Shown: positions 1-9,921, numbered from the stretch's first letter. The stretch: DNA of 64,000 bases from Rhodoferax sp. U2-2l (GCF_020594515.1 NZ_JAJCTH010000017.1:62001-126000); one strand, 5' to 3'. Notes: generated from the letters alone by a model not told the origin. A program made the numbers and translations.

Positions 1-1242
1 GACACACGCACCGCCGTCCACGCGCAATTCAGACACGGCCGTGCCGGCACTGGCAGCATCCCGTGCCATGGCCTGCAACAACGCAGCGCTTTGGTAGGCA
101 ATGCTTTCCAGTGAGGCACGGGCAATGTGCGCCAGCGAGGTGCCGCGCGTCAGGCCGGTAATCGAGCCCCGCGCGTCTGGTTTCCAGTAAGGTGCGCCCA
201 GTCCGGTGAACGCGGGCACCACCATCACGCCGCCAGAGTCTGGCACGCTTTCGGCCAGTGCTTGCACTTGGGTACTGCTTTGAATGGCTTGTAGCCCATC
301 GCGCAGCCACTGCACCACCGCCCCACCCACAAACACGCTACCTTCCAGCGCAAACTCGGGCCGAGACGTGGTTTGTGCGGCACTGGTGGTGATCAGCCCG
401 TTGCCCGAGGTCTGGAAAACAGGCCCCGTATGCATCAGCATGAAGCAGCCTGTGCCGTAGGTGTTTTTGGCCATGCCGGCGCTGAAACAGGCCTGCCCAA
501 ACAGGGCGCTTTGCTGGTCACCCGCGACCCCGCCAATGGGAAGGGCGTGGCCCAGCAACGCGGGTGTGACCTCTCCAAAGTGCGAGGCACTGGCTTGGAC
601 CACCGGCATCAGGCTGTCAGGTATGTCCAGCGCAGCCAGCAACTCGGTATCCCACTGGTTACGGTGAACATTGAACAACATGGTGCGCGCGGCATTGCTG
701 ACGTCGGTGGCATGTACCCGGCCTTCGGTGAGCTGCCAGATCAACCAACTGTCGATGGTGCCAAAGGCCAGTTCGCCATTGGCAGCCTGCGCGCGCGCGC
801 CGGGTACGTGGTCCAGAATCCATTTCAACTTGGTGCCAGAAAAATAGGCATCCACAAGCAAGCCAGTCTTGTTGCGAATGGTCTCCGTCATTCCGCGCGC
901 GCGCAAGTCGGCGCAGGCGGGCTCTGCGCGCCGGTCTTGCCAGACGATGGCGTTGTGGATGGGTTGGCCGGTCAAGCGGTTCCAGACCAGTGTGGTTTCG
1001 CGCTGGTTGGTAATACCCACAGCCTTGACCTGCTTGGCTGCAATGCCGGCTGTGGCCAGCACCTCGCGCACCGTGGCCAGTTGCAGTTGCCAGATTTCGA
1101 GTGCGTCGTGTTCCACCCAACCGGGTTGGGGATAAATTTGCGGCAACTCCTTTTGGGCGATGGCCGCAATCTGTCCGCTGGGGTCGAACACGATGCTACG
1201 GCAACTGGATGTGCCCTGGTCCAGGGCGAGCAGGTAGGTCAT
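1..1242 (-). CDS. glpK: Glycerol kinase (C-terminus cut by window edge)
   Basis: Phosphorylates glycerol to glycerol-3-phosphate with ATP in the cytoplasm, the first step of glycerol use. The visible 414 codons read without a stop from an ATG at 1242. Residues 5-20 read [16 protein letters not shown], the FGGY-kinase phosphate-binding start. Further on are the WVEHD segment (residues about 43-47), TNQRET, WQDRR and [17 protein letters not shown] (about 237-253), all family hallmarks. The gene lies 40 bp after glpR on the same strand, so the two are probably cotranscribed. About 85-90 residues of the usual length of about 500 lie beyond the left edge. Confidence 0.95.
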   Translation of the reverse strand, partial: MTYLLALDQGTSSCRSIVFDPSGQIAAIAQKELPQIYPQPGWVEHDALEIWQLQLATVREVLATAGIAAKQVKAVGITNQRETTLVWNRLTGQPIHNAIVWQDRRAEPACADLRARGMTETIRNKTGLLVDAYFSGTKLKWILDHVPGARAQAANGELAFGTIDSWLIWQLTEGRVHATDVSNAARTMLFNVHRNQWDTELLAALDIPDSLMPVVQASASHFGEVTPALLGHALPIGGVAGDQQSALFGQACFSAGMAKNTYGTGCFMLMHTGPVFQTSGNGLITTSAAQTTSRPEFALEGSVFVGGAVVQWLRDGLQAIQSSTQVQALAESVPDSGGVMVVPAFTGLGAPYWKPDARGSITGLTRGTSLAHIARASLESIAYQSAALLQAMARDAASAGTAVSELRVDGGACV

Positions 1243-1282
1243 GGGGTTGTGGGTGTCAAAAGGGTGGAGAAGTCGCCAAAAG

Positions 1283-2050
1283 CTAAGCTACGGCCACGGT
1301 TAGCCGCACCTGCGCCTCGGCCAGCAGGGCGGGGAAAGGCTCAGGCGCAGGCGCATCGGTGAACAGCCGGTCGATCTGTGACAGCCTGGCCACTTCCACC
1401 ATCGCCGGTCGCCTGAATTTGCTGACGTCGGCGGCCAGCCAGACCTCACGCGCGTGAGAGATGATGGACTGCGAGACCTTGACCTCGCGGTAGTCATAGT
1501 CGCGCAGGCTGCCGTCCTCTTCAATGCCCGAGATGCCAATCAGGGCGATATCCACCTTGAACTGGCGTATGAAATCCACCGCCGCCTCGCCCACGATGCC
1601 CTGGTCGCGCCCACGCACCACGCCACCCACCACGATCACCTCACAGGCCTGATTGGTGCTTAGTGTGCTGGCCACGTTCAGGTTATTGGTGATCACGCGC
1701 AGCCCGGTATGGCGCAGCAGGGCGCGGGCAATGGCCTCGGTGGTGGTGCCAAGATTCAGCATCAACGAGCAGTCGTTCGGTACCGCCGCAGCCACGCTCA
1801 GGGCAATGCGTGACTTGCCGTCGGCGTGGAGACTTTTGCGTTGCTGGTGGGCGATGTTTTCTGTGGTGGAGTTTGGCAGCCGAACGCCGCCGTGAAAGCG
1901 AGCCAGCAGGCCTTCTTCGGCCAGGCGCTGCACATCCCTGCGCACGGTTTGCAGGGTCACGCCCAAGGTGTCGGCCAACTGCTCCACGGTGACGGAGCCC
2001 TGGGTTTGCACAACGGATAGCAAGGTCAGTTGTCTGGGATTGGTAATCAT
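1283..2050 (-). CDS. glpR: DeoR-family repressor of glycerol-3-phosphate genes
   Basis: 255 residues, the normal DeoR-family size. A winged helix-turn-helix lies at about residues 18-45 ([20 protein letters not shown]), followed by the family motif [10 protein letters not shown]. The rest is the DeoR sensor domain, in which [13 protein letters not shown] resembles the sugar-phosphate-binding loop. GlpR proteins repress glp genes and are released by glycerol-3-phosphate. The position between glpK and a divergent glycerol transporter operon fits this role well. The start ATG at 2050 aligns with the normal DeoR N-terminus. Confidence 0.92.
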   Translation of the reverse strand: MITNPRQLTLLSVVQTQGSVTVEQLADTLGVTLQTVRRDVQRLAEEGLLARFHGGVRLPNSTTENIAHQQRKSLHADGKSRIALSVAAAVPNDCSLMLNLGTTTEAIARALLRHTGLRVITNNLNVASTLSTNQACEVIVVGGVVRGRDQGIVGEAAVDFIRQFKVDIALIGISGIEEDGSLRDYDYREVKVSQSIISHAREVWLAADVSKFRRPAMVEVARLSQIDRLFTDAPAPEPFPALLAEAQVRLTVAVA

Positions 2051-2090
2051 GGCGTATTGTCAGTCCGCACAAATGCGAAGCAACTGAACT

Positions 2091-2155
2091 TTAAAACGAA
2101 CCAAAAGGAATACTCACAGGGTAAACACTGAGTCGAAACGAAAAGAAACGAACAA
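2091..2155. promoter_or_regulatory. Candidate GlpR operator in divergent glp promoter region
   Basis: The 161-bp gap between glpR and the transporter operon is AT-rich compared with its surroundings. It holds repeated ACGAA elements: AAAACGAACC at 2093-2102 and a cluster at 2133-2153 (CGAAACG, GAAACGAAC). DeoR-type regulators often bind arrays of short repeats of this kind between divergent glp units. No clear -35/-10 pair could be assigned, so this is a site call from repeat structure and context only. Confidence 0.45.
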
Positions 2156-2211
2156 TAATTATTTGAGTAAAAAGTTTTTCGAGATCTTTTTCAATATGCA
2201 AAGGGCGAGTG

Positions 2212-3285
2212 ATGCAGTTGACGCTTGAGGGCATCAGTAAAAAGGTGGGGCCACAGACCTGGTTGTACGACTTGGATTTGGCGCCGCGCAGCGGTGCGGT
2301 GACCATCTTGCTGGGGGCCACGCAGTCAGGCAAAACCAGTCTGATGCGCATCATGGCAGGGCTGGACGCACCCTCTGCCGGTCAGGTGCGGGTGGATGGC
2401 AAAAGCGTAGTGGGTGTGCCGGTGCGTGAGCGCAATGTGTCGATGGTTTATCAGCAATTCATCAATTACCCCTCGCTCAAGGTGCGCGACAACATTGCCT
2501 CGCCGCTGAAGCTGCGGGGTGAGCGCCACATCGAACAGCGGGTGCGCGAGTTGGCCGAGAAACTGCACATCGAGATGTTTCTGGACCGGTATCCAGCAGA
2601 GCTTTCGGGTGGTCAGCAGCAGCGCGTGGCATTGGCACGGGCGTTGGCCAAGGGCGCGCCCCTGATGCTGTTGGATGAACCTCTGGTGAACCTCGACTAC
2701 AAACTGCGCGAAGAACTGCGCGATGAACTGACGGCCTTGTTTGCAGCCGGAGATTCCACGGTGATTTATGCCACCACTGAACCCGGCGAAGCGCTTTTGC
2801 TGGGCGGCTACACCGCAGTGCTGGACGCCGGGGAATTGCTGCAGTACGGCCCCACGGCTGAAGTCTTTCACGCGCCGGCTTCGATCCGAGTGGCGCGCGC
2901 CTTTAGCGACCCGCCCATGAACCTGCTGGCGGCCAGCGTGGCTCCGGGCGGTGTGCAACTCAGGAAGGGGCCCTTGCTCAATCTGCCCCTGCCGTCTACC
3001 GCCACGGAGGTATTGACCATGGGCATGCGTGCCAGCGCACTGCGTGCCACCGAGCAGGCGGGTGATGTTGCCCTGCCGGGCAAGGTGGAACTGGCCGAAA
3101 TCTCTGGCACCGACACCTTTGTGCACTTTGCCACTGCCTTGGGCGAATTGGTGGCGCAGCTTACCGGTGTGAACCACTTTGATTTGGGGCAGTCCGTCAC
3201 CTTTTATTTCAATCCTGCGGCGGTCTATGTCTTTGATGCGCAGGGGATGTTGCTGCTGGCCCCTGTGCGCGGGCAAGGACACTGA
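2212..3285 (+). CDS. glpS: Glycerol ABC importer ATP-binding subunit GlpS
   Basis: ATPase of the glycerol importer known as GlpSTPQV, which powers uptake with the partner ATPase encoded next. Walker A GATQSGKT is at residues 35-42, the signature LSGGQ at 131-135 and Walker B LMLLDEP at 151-157. A TOBE-like C-terminal domain follows, making it a CUT1/MalK-type ATPase of 357 residues. I chose ATG 2212 over the preceding in-frame GTG at 2209. It is the first gene of the operon and is followed after 1 bp by glpT. Confidence 0.9.
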   Translation: MQLTLEGISKKVGPQTWLYDLDLAPRSGAVTILLGATQSGKTSLMRIMAGLDAPSAGQVRVDGKSVVGVPVRERNVSMVYQQFINYPSLKVRDNIASPLKLRGERHIEQRVRELAEKLHIEMFLDRYPAELSGGQQQRVALARALAKGAPLMLLDEPLVNLDYKLREELRDELTALFAAGDSTVIYATTEPGEALLLGGYTAVLDAGELLQYGPTAEVFHAPASIRVARAFSDPPMNLLAASVAPGGVQLRKGPLLNLPLPSTATEVLTMGMRASALRATEQAGDVALPGKVELAEISGTDTFVHFATALGELVAQLTGVNHFDLGQSVTFYFNPAAVYVFDAQGMLLLAPVRGQGH

Positions 3286-3286
3286 T

Positions 3287-4363
3287 ATGGCACGTATTGA
3301 ACTTGATCTGGCCCATGCCTACCGAGTCAACCCGCAGCAGGACAGCGACTACGCTTTGCTGCCGCTGAAGATGACGTTTGACGACGGCGGTGCTTATGCG
3401 CTGCTGGGTCCGTCGGGCTGTGGCAAGACCACCTTGCTCAACATCATGTCAGGCCTGGTGGCGCCCTCTCAGGGAAACGTCCGTTTTGACGGCAAGGACG
3501 TGACGCGTCTCACGCCGCAACAGCGCAATATTGCCCAGGTGTTTCAGTTCCCGGTGATCTACGACACCATGACGGTCGCCGAAAACCTGGCGTTTCCCCT
3601 GCGCAACCGCAAGATGCCGGCGCAGCAGATCAAAATGCGCGTGGGGGTAATTGCCGAAATGCTGGAGATGAGCGGCCAACTCAATCAGCGCGCATCGGGC
3701 CTGGCGGCAGATGCCAAACAGAAGATCTCACTGGGGCGCGGCCTGGTGCGCCCTGACGTCTCGGCAGTGTTGTTTGATGAACCGTTGACGGTGATTGACC
3801 CGCACCTCAAATGGCAATTGCGCCGCAAGCTCAAGCAAATCCACCATGAGCTCAAATTGACCCTGATCTACGTGACCCACGATCAGGTCGAAGCGCTGAC
3901 CTTTGCCGAGCAGGTGGTGGTCATGACGCGCGGACGTGCTGTGCAAGTGGGCTCGGCTGCGGACCTTTTCGAGCGGCCACGCCACACTTTTGTGGGTCAT
4001 TTCATCGGCTCACCTGGCATGAATTTCTTGCCCGGAAGAATGTCAGCGGCAGGTTTTCACACCGCTGGGACGATCCTGACGCCGCCAGCAGGGCGTGGGT
4101 TGGCGGACGGCGAATTCAAGCTCGGCGTACGCCCGGAGTACGTCAGCATAGCCAGCGCCAGCGACGCAGGCGCTTTGCCCATGACCGTGACGCAGGTGCA
4201 GGACGTGGGCACGCACGTGATCGTCAGCGCCACGCGGGAGGGGCACACACTCAAGGCCCGGCTGGCTGCCAACACACAACAGCTCGGCGTCGGCGATCAC
4301 GTCTGCCTGAAGGTCATGGGCGAGCACACCTGCTTTTACCAAAACGAGGAGATCGTGCCATGA
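3287..4363 (+). CDS. glpT: Glycerol ABC importer ATP-binding subunit GlpT, degenerate signature
   Basis: Second ATPase of the glycerol importer, 358 residues from ATG 3287 (1 bp after the glpS stop). Walker A GPSGCGKT is at 41-48 and Walker B VLFDEP at 161-166. The place of the usual LSGGQ reads GLAADAKQKISLGRGL (about 138-153), so the canonical signature loop is lost while the Walker motifs are intact. Since glpS keeps a normal signature, the heterodimer probably has one consensus and one degenerate ATP site. The stop overlaps the glpP start (ATGA). Confidence 0.9.
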   Translation: MARIELDLAHAYRVNPQQDSDYALLPLKMTFDDGGAYALLGPSGCGKTTLLNIMSGLVAPSQGNVRFDGKDVTRLTPQQRNIAQVFQFPVIYDTMTVAENLAFPLRNRKMPAQQIKMRVGVIAEMLEMSGQLNQRASGLAADAKQKISLGRGLVRPDVSAVLFDEPLTVIDPHLKWQLRRKLKQIHHELKLTLIYVTHDQVEALTFAEQVVVMTRGRAVQVGSAADLFERPRHTFVGHFIGSPGMNFLPGRMSAAGFHTAGTILTPPAGRGLADGEFKLGVRPEYVSIASASDAGALPMTVTQVQDVGTHVIVSATREGHTLKARLAANTQQLGVGDHVCLKVMGEHTCFYQNEEIVP

Positions 4364-5253
4364 GCACCACCACCAAACCCGTGAACCAGAAGGCCTGGTT
4401 CCTGATTCTGCCGGTTTTGATCTGTGTGGCTTTCTCAGCCATCGTGCCGCTGATGGTGGTGGTCAATTACTCGGTGCAAGACATCATCTCGCCCGAGCGC
4501 CGGGTGTTTGTGGGCACTGAATGGTTTGCCGCCATCATGCGTGACGAGGAGCTGCATGGCGCGCTGCTGCGGCAAATCACGTATTCCTTTGCCGTGCTGG
4601 CCGTCGAACTGCCTTTGGGCATTTTGCTGGCACTGTCGATGCCGGCGCACGGTTGGAAGTCGTCTGCCGTACTGGTCATCGTGTCGCTGTCCTTGCTGAT
4701 CCCCTGGAACGTGGTGGGCACCATCTGGCAGATCTTCGGGCGCACCGACATCGGCCTGATGGGCGCGGCGCTGCAGGGCATGGGCATTGAATACAGCTAC
4801 ACCGGCAACGCCCTGCACGCCTGGCTGACCGTGCTGTTGATGGACGTGTGGCACTGGACCCCCCTGGTGGCGCTGTTGGGCTATGCCGGGCTGCGCTCCA
4901 TTCCCGACGCCTACTACCAGGCCGCCAGCATTGATGGCGCCAGCAAGCTCGATGTGTTTCGTTATGTGCAACTCCCCAAGATGCGTGGCGTGCTGGTGAT
5001 TGCGGTGCTGCTGCGCTTTATGGACAGCTTCATGATTTACACCGAACCCTTTGTGCTGACGGGCGGTGGGCCAGGTAATTCCACCACGTTCTTGTCCCAA
5101 TTTCTGACGCAAAAGGCAGTGGGCCAGTTTGATCTGGGGCCAGCGGCAGCGTTCTCGCTGATCTACTTCCTGATCATTTTGCTGATGTGTTTCATCTTGT
5201 ACAACTGGATGCAACGCGTAGGCACTCAAGCCAAGGAGAGCGGGCATGAATAA
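4360..5253 (+). CDS. glpP: Glycerol ABC importer permease GlpP
   Basis: Inner-membrane permease of the CUT1 (MalF-like) type, 297 residues with about six hydrophobic segments. The first is at residues 12-34 (FLILPVLICVAFSAIVPLMV). The cytoplasmic EAA loop that docks on the ATPase lies at about 185-208 (YYQAASIDGASKLDVFRY). It is translationally coupled to glpT by a 4-bp overlap and overlaps glpQ by 8 bp, which points to tight stoichiometry of the complex. Confidence 0.92.
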   Translation: MSTTTKPVNQKAWFLILPVLICVAFSAIVPLMVVVNYSVQDIISPERRVFVGTEWFAAIMRDEELHGALLRQITYSFAVLAVELPLGILLALSMPAHGWKSSAVLVIVSLSLLIPWNVVGTIWQIFGRTDIGLMGAALQGMGIEYSYTGNALHAWLTVLLMDVWHWTPLVALLGYAGLRSIPDAYYQAASIDGASKLDVFRYVQLPKMRGVLVIAVLLRFMDSFMIYTEPFVLTGGGPGNSTTFLSQFLTQKAVGQFDLGPAAAFSLIYFLIILLMCFILYNWMQRVGTQAKESGHE

Positions 5254-6058
5254 GCCGAAATTTCAGAAGCGCTCGCTCTTCATGCTGGCCTACATCGTGT
5301 TCGCCTTGTTGCCCATCTACTGGATGGTCAATATGTCATTCAAAACGAATAACGAGATTCTTGCGGGCTTCACGTTGTTTCCGGACCAGTTCACCTGGAA
5401 CAACTACAAAACCATCTTGACCGATCCGGCCTGGTACTCAGGCTATATCAACAGCCTGATTTACGTGGCCATGAACACGGTGATCTCGCTGACGGTGGCG
5501 CTACCGGCGGCCTATGCTTTTTCGCGCTACAGCTTTCTGGGCGACAAGCATGTGTTTTTCTGGCTATTGACCAACCGCATGACGCCGCCTGCGGTGTTTC
5601 TGCTGCCCTTTTTTCAGCTCTACACATCGGTCGGGCTGATGGACACACACATCGCCGTGGCACTGGTGCACCTGTTGTTCAATGTGCCACTGGCGGTCTG
5701 GATTCTGGAAGGTTTCATGAGTGGCATACCGCGTGAAATTGATGAGACGGCGTACATTGATGGCTACTCTTTTCCGCGCTTTTTCATCCGCATCTACATC
5801 CCGTTGATCAAAGCGGGCGTGGGGGTGGCGGCGTTCTTTTGCTTCATGTTCAGCTGGGTGGAACTGTTGCTGGCCCGCACGCTCACCAGCGTCAACGCCA
5901 AGCCCATTGCTGCCACCATGACCCGGACTGTCTCCGCGTCGGGCATGGACTGGGCCACGCTGGCGGCCGCTGGGGTGCTGACCATCGTGCCAGGGGCCAT
6001 CGTCATCTGGTTTGTTCGCAATTACATCGCCAAGGGTTTCGCGATGGGCCGTGTTTGA
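5246..6058 (+). CDS. glpQ: Glycerol ABC importer permease GlpQ
   Basis: Second permease of the importer, MalG-like, 270 residues. Six hydrophobic segments are visible, and the EAA loop is at about residues 165-189 (EIDETAYIDGYSFPRFFIR). It pairs with GlpP to form the membrane channel. The gene starts inside the end of glpP (8-bp overlap), and the next small gene begins 12 bp after its stop. Confidence 0.92.
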   Translation: MNKPKFQKRSLFMLAYIVFALLPIYWMVNMSFKTNNEILAGFTLFPDQFTWNNYKTILTDPAWYSGYINSLIYVAMNTVISLTVALPAAYAFSRYSFLGDKHVFFWLLTNRMTPPAVFLLPFFQLYTSVGLMDTHIAVALVHLLFNVPLAVWILEGFMSGIPREIDETAYIDGYSFPRFFIRIYIPLIKAGVGVAAFFCFMFSWVELLLARTLTSVNAKPIAATMTRTVSASGMDWATLAAAGVLTIVPGAIVIWFVRNYIAKGFAMGRV

Positions 6059-6070
6059 GAGGACTGCACG

Positions 6071-6379
6071 ATGTTTGATTGGATGGCCTGGACCACACCG
6101 GTGGCCGTATTTTTTGCCTGCATTGCGCTGATGCTGGCCGGCATGACCGTGTGGGAGATCAAATCTCCGACCATTCTGCGTAAAGGCTTTTTGCCTATGG
6201 AAACCACGCGTGGTGACCGACTCTTTATCGGGCTGCTGAGTGCCGCCTATGTGAATCTGGCTTTTGTCGGTGTCAGCGGCCGCCTGGCCGAGTGGCTGAG
6301 CCTGGAGTCCGAGCCCTCCATTTGGATCAGCTTTGTACTGTCCATGGCGCTTCTGGGGCTGATCATGCGCAAAGGGTGA
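6071..6379 (+). CDS. Small DUF2160 membrane protein of glycerol importer operon
   Basis: 102 residues with three hydrophobic stretches: about 8-28, a middle segment around FIGLLSAAYVNLAFVGV, and WISFVLSMALLGLIM near the end. Small membrane proteins of the DUF2160 family are regularly found between glpQ and the binding-protein gene in this type of cluster; their precise role is not known to me. The operon position suggests an accessory part of the glycerol importer. An RBS-like AGAGGA precedes the ATG. Confidence 0.8.
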   Translation: MFDWMAWTTPVAVFFACIALMLAGMTVWEIKSPTILRKGFLPMETTRGDRLFIGLLSAAYVNLAFVGVSGRLAEWLSLESEPSIWISFVLSMALLGLIMRKG

Positions 6380-6462
6380 AGGTGTTTTCACGCAACGGTT
6401 TGAATCCCCCTGGAGCCGCTGCATTTTCCACACAGGGGATTAACAAAACGAGGAGATTGACA

Positions 6463-8193
6463 ATGAAACTGAAGTATTGCGTCTTGGCCGTTGCTCTCGC
6501 ATGCGCAGCAAGCGGGCCGTCCTGGGCTGACGAGGCTGCGGCAAAAAAATGGATCGACAACGAGTTCCAACCCTCCACGTTGAGCAAAGCTCAGCAAGCT
6601 GCTGAAATGCAGTGGTTCATCGACGCGGCCAAGAAGCTTCAGGCGAAGGGGGTGAAAGAGGTTTCCGTGGTGTCAGAAACCATTGCGACCCATGAATATG
6701 AATCCAAAACCCTGGCCAAAGCGTTTGAGGAAATCACCGGCATCAAGGTCAAGCACGACTTGATTGGCGAGGGTGATGTGGTTGAAAAGCTGCAAACATC
6801 CATGCAATCGGGCAAGTCGATTTACGACGGCTGGATCACCGACTCTGACCTGATCGGGACCCACTACCGTTACGGCAAGGTCATGAATCTGACCGACTAC
6901 ATGGCGGGTGCTGGCAAAGAGTGGACCAACCCTGGTATCGACATCAAGGACTTTATCGGCACCAGTTTCACCAGCGCCCCCGACGGCAAGCTCTACCAGT
7001 TGCCCGACCAACAGTTTGCCAACCTGTACTGGTTCCGCGCCGACCTGTTTGAGAAGCCGGAGCTCAAGGCCAAGTTCAAGGCCAAGTACGGCTACGACCT
7101 GGGCGTGCCGCTGAACTGGAGCGCCTATGAAGATATTGCCGCCTTCTTCAGTGAAGACGTCAAGACCATCGACGGCAAACCAATTTATGGTCACATGGAT
7201 TACGGCAAAAAAGACCCATCGCTGGGCTGGCGCTTTACCGATGCCTGGCTGTCCATGGCCGGTACGGCCGACATTGGCATTCCCAACGGCAAGCCAGTCG
7301 ACGAATGGGGCATTCGCGCTTCGGCTGACGGTTGCACCCCCCAAGGCGCCTCTGTGTCTCGCGGCGGTGCGACCAATTCGCCAGCGGCCGTTTATGCGTT
7401 GACCAAGTACATCGACTGGATGAAAAAGTATTCGCCCAAAGAGGCGATAGGCATGACCTTCGGCGAAGCCGGCCCGGTGCCTGCCCAGGGCCAGATTGCG
7501 CAGCAGATCTTCTGGTACACCGCCTTTACCGCCGACATGATCAAGCCCGGACTCCCGGTGGTGAACGCCGACGGCACGCCCAAATGGCGCATGGCACCCG
7601 GCCCCAATGGCCCGTACTGGAAGCAAGGCATGCAAAACGGCTATCAGGATGTAGGTTCATGGACTTTCTTTAAAGATCATGACGCCAACAAGCTGGCTGC
7701 AGCCTGGCTTTATTCTCAGTTTGTGACAGCCAAGACAACCTCACTGAAGAAGACCATTGTTGGCTTGACGCCGATTCGTGAGTCCGACATTCAGTCCAAG
7801 GCCATGACGGACATGGCCCCCAAACTGGGTGGCTTGGTCGAGTTCTACCGCAGCCCGGCGCGGGTGGCCTGGACCCCAACTGGCACCAATGTGCCTGACT
7901 ACCCCAAACTGGCCCAACTGTGGTGGAAAAACGTGGCGGTAGCCGTTACCGGTGAAAAAACACCGCAGGCAGCCATGGACAACCTGGCCGAAGAGATGGA
8001 CCAGGTGATGGGGCGTCTGGAGCGCTCCGGCATGGCTGTGTGCCCGCCCAAGCTCAACGCCAAGAGCAGTCCTGACAAGTGGTTGAGCGACAAGAGTGCG
8101 CCTTGGAAGAAACTGGCCAACGAGAAGCCCAAGGGTGAAACCATCGCCTACGACACCCTGCTGAACGCCTGGAAAAACGGCAAGGTTCGTTAA
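6463..8193 (+). CDS. glpV: Periplasmic glycerol-binding protein GlpV
   Basis: Solute-binding protein of the importer, 576 residues. I chose ATG 6463 because it has a good ribosome site (ACGAGGAGA) and starts a clean Sec signal peptide (MKLKYCVLAVALACAASGPSWADEA-type, cleavage after about residue 23). A longer in-frame reading from 6292 overlaps the DUF2160 gene and lacks these signals. It is a large extracellular solute-binding protein of family 1, typical of GlpV. It captures glycerol in the periplasm and delivers it to GlpPQ. Confidence 0.9.
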   Translation: MKLKYCVLAVALACAASGPSWADEAAAKKWIDNEFQPSTLSKAQQAAEMQWFIDAAKKLQAKGVKEVSVVSETIATHEYESKTLAKAFEEITGIKVKHDLIGEGDVVEKLQTSMQSGKSIYDGWITDSDLIGTHYRYGKVMNLTDYMAGAGKEWTNPGIDIKDFIGTSFTSAPDGKLYQLPDQQFANLYWFRADLFEKPELKAKFKAKYGYDLGVPLNWSAYEDIAAFFSEDVKTIDGKPIYGHMDYGKKDPSLGWRFTDAWLSMAGTADIGIPNGKPVDEWGIRASADGCTPQGASVSRGGATNSPAAVYALTKYIDWMKKYSPKEAIGMTFGEAGPVPAQGQIAQQIFWYTAFTADMIKPGLPVVNADGTPKWRMAPGPNGPYWKQGMQNGYQDVGSWTFFKDHDANKLAAAWLYSQFVTAKTTSLKKTIVGLTPIRESDIQSKAMTDMAPKLGGLVEFYRSPARVAWTPTGTNVPDYPKLAQLWWKNVAVAVTGEKTPQAAMDNLAEEMDQVMGRLERSGMAVCPPKLNAKSSPDKWLSDKSAPWKKLANEKPKGETIAYDTLLNAWKNGKVR

Positions 8194-8219
8194 ACCAAAC
8201 GGCTCTGGCAGCCACGGGA

Positions 8220-8249
8220 GCGACGGTAGCGGGTGTTTGCTGCCGTCGC
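8220..8249 (+). other. Intergenic hairpin between glpV and glpD
   Basis: A 10-bp stem (GCGACGGTAG with CTGCCGTCGC, one G-U pair) closes a 10-base loop. There is no T-run after it, so it is not a convincing intrinsic terminator. It may instead stabilise the upstream mRNA or reduce read-through into glpD. Confidence 0.4.
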
Positions 8250-8292
8250 CCTGCGCGGGGCGGGCTGGTTCAGCCGCTCGTCTATTTTTCTA

Positions 8293-9921
8293 ATGACTGA
8301 ATGTGAATGCGCTATGGCCTCTGTCCCTGAACCGCTACAAACCACGCGCAAGGATTTATTGGCACGCCTGGCTGAAGACCGGGTCTATGACTTGGCCGTG
8401 GTTGGCGGTGGTGCCACCGGGTTGGGCGTGGCGCTGGACGCCGCGGCGCGCGGATTTAGCGTGGTGCTGCTGGAGTCGCATGACTTTGCCAAGGGCACCT
8501 CGTCACGCTCAACCAAACTCGTTCATGGTGGTGTGCGCTATCTGGCACAGGGCGATATTTCCTTGGTGCGTGAAGCGCTGCATGAACGCACCACGTTGCT
8601 GCGCAACGCGCCGCACTTGGCGCAGCCTTTGGCCTTTGTGGTGCCCTCTTACCACTGGTGGGAGGCGCCGTTTTATGGCATTGGGCTCACTTTGTACGAC
8701 ATCCTGGCCGGCAAAGCCGGGCTGGGTAAAACGCGCTTTCTTGGGCCTCAAGGTACGGTGCAGGCCTTGCCAACCGTTCGCACAGAGGGCCTCAAAGGGA
8801 GCGTTCTGTACTGGGACGGCCAGTTCAATGATGCCCGCATGGCGCTGGCACTGGCCCGAACGGCAGCCAGCCGGGGGGCTCTGCTGGTGAACTACTGTGG
8901 GGTTTCAGAACTTTTGCATGAAGGCGGAAAAATTGGCGGCCTGGTAGCGCTAGATTCCCTCAGCGGACAGCAATTCAAGGTGCGTGCCCGCTGTGTTGTC
9001 AATGCCACGGGCGTCTGGGTCGACGCCTTGCGTGACATGGACAGCGAGGCTCACCGGGCGGGTGGCGGCAAATCAGTGCAGCCCATGGTTGCCCCTAGCC
9101 AAGGGGTGCACATGGTGGTGGATCGTGAATTTTTGAACTCGGACACGGCGCTGATGGTGCCCAAAACTTCCGATGGGCGGGTGCTCTTTGCGGTTCCCTG
9201 GTTGGGTAAGGTGATCCTGGGCACCACCGACACACCACGCAACGATTTGGTGCGTGAGCCCCAGGCCTTTAGCGATGAGGTGGCGTTTATTTTGAGAGAG
9301 TCGGCGCGCTACCTGCGCAAGGCCCCCACACGCGCTGATGTCAAGAGCATCTGGGTCGGCTTGCGCCCCCTGGTGAAGCCGCAAGTTGACGACGGTGAGA
9401 GCACCAAAGCGCTGAGCCGTGAGCACACTGTCGTGGTCAGTCGCAGCGGTCTGGTAACCGTCACCGGTGGCAAGTGGACCACCTACCGCGCCATGGCGGA
9501 GGACGTATTGCAGCGATGTGCCGACAAAGGCTTGCTGGCGCAACGCCCCGCCGGACAAACCGTGAATTTGCACTTGGTAGGCGCTGACGCCGCTGGCGAA
9601 TCTGCGCCGGTGTCACTAAGTCAAGCTGAAGGCGAACATTCCTATGGCAGTGAAAAGGTCTATGTAGAGGCCATGCCAGGTGCTGACCAAATGCTTGCAG
9701 CCGGTCTGACCGAGGCCATGGTGCGCTTTGCCGCCCGACACGAGTATGCGTTGACTGTAGAGGACATGCTGGCGCGTCGCTGCAGAATGCTGTTTTTGGA
9801 TGCCCGTTTGGCGGCCCAGTTGGCACCACGGGTCGGCGCCATTCTGCAAGAAGAAACCGGGCTGGATCCCAAAATAGACGAATTTGTTCTTCTCACTTTC
9901 CAATATCTGCAGACCCCCTAA
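8293..9921 (+). CDS. glpD: Aerobic glycerol-3-phosphate dehydrogenase
   Basis: Membrane-associated FAD enzyme that oxidises glycerol-3-phosphate to dihydroxyacetone phosphate and feeds electrons to quinone. The N-terminal FAD motif VVGGGATGLG is at about residues 36-45, followed by the family signature KGTSSRSTKLVHGGVRYL. The C-terminal domain with ARRCRMLFLDARL is typical of GlpD. ATG 8293 gives 543 residues; an ATG at 8314 is also possible, and neither has a strong ribosome site. It is the last gene of the glycerol region, and the prophage begins 27 bp after its stop. Confidence 0.95.
   Translation: MTECECAMASVPEPLQTTRKDLLARLAEDRVYDLAVVGGGATGLGVALDAAARGFSVVLLESHDFAKGTSSRSTKLVHGGVRYLAQGDISLVREALHERTTLLRNAPHLAQPLAFVVPSYHWWEAPFYGIGLTLYDILAGKAGLGKTRFLGPQGTVQALPTVRTEGLKGSVLYWDGQFNDARMALALARTAASRGALLVNYCGVSELLHEGGKIGGLVALDSLSGQQFKVRARCVVNATGVWVDALRDMDSEAHRAGGGKSVQPMVAPSQGVHMVVDREFLNSDTALMVPKTSDGRVLFAVPWLGKVILGTTDTPRNDLVREPQAFSDEVAFILRESARYLRKAPTRADVKSIWVGLRPLVKPQVDDGESTKALSREHTVVVSRSGLVTVTGGKWTTYRAMAEDVLQRCADKGLLAQRPAGQTVNLHLVGADAAGESAPVSLSQAEGEHSYGSEKVYVEAMPGADQMLAAGLTEAMVRFAARHEYALTVEDMLARRCRMLFLDARLAAQLAPRVGAILQEETGLDPKIDEFVLLTFQYLQTP

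Noticed and set aside
4435..5247. 270-residue minus-strand reading frame opposite glpP
   Set aside because: It lies within the coupled glpTPQ operon; Gln/His-rich mirror sequence without domain features.
8220..8249. Intrinsic terminator after glpV
   Set aside because: The stem is good but there is no T-run, so it is listed only as a hairpin.
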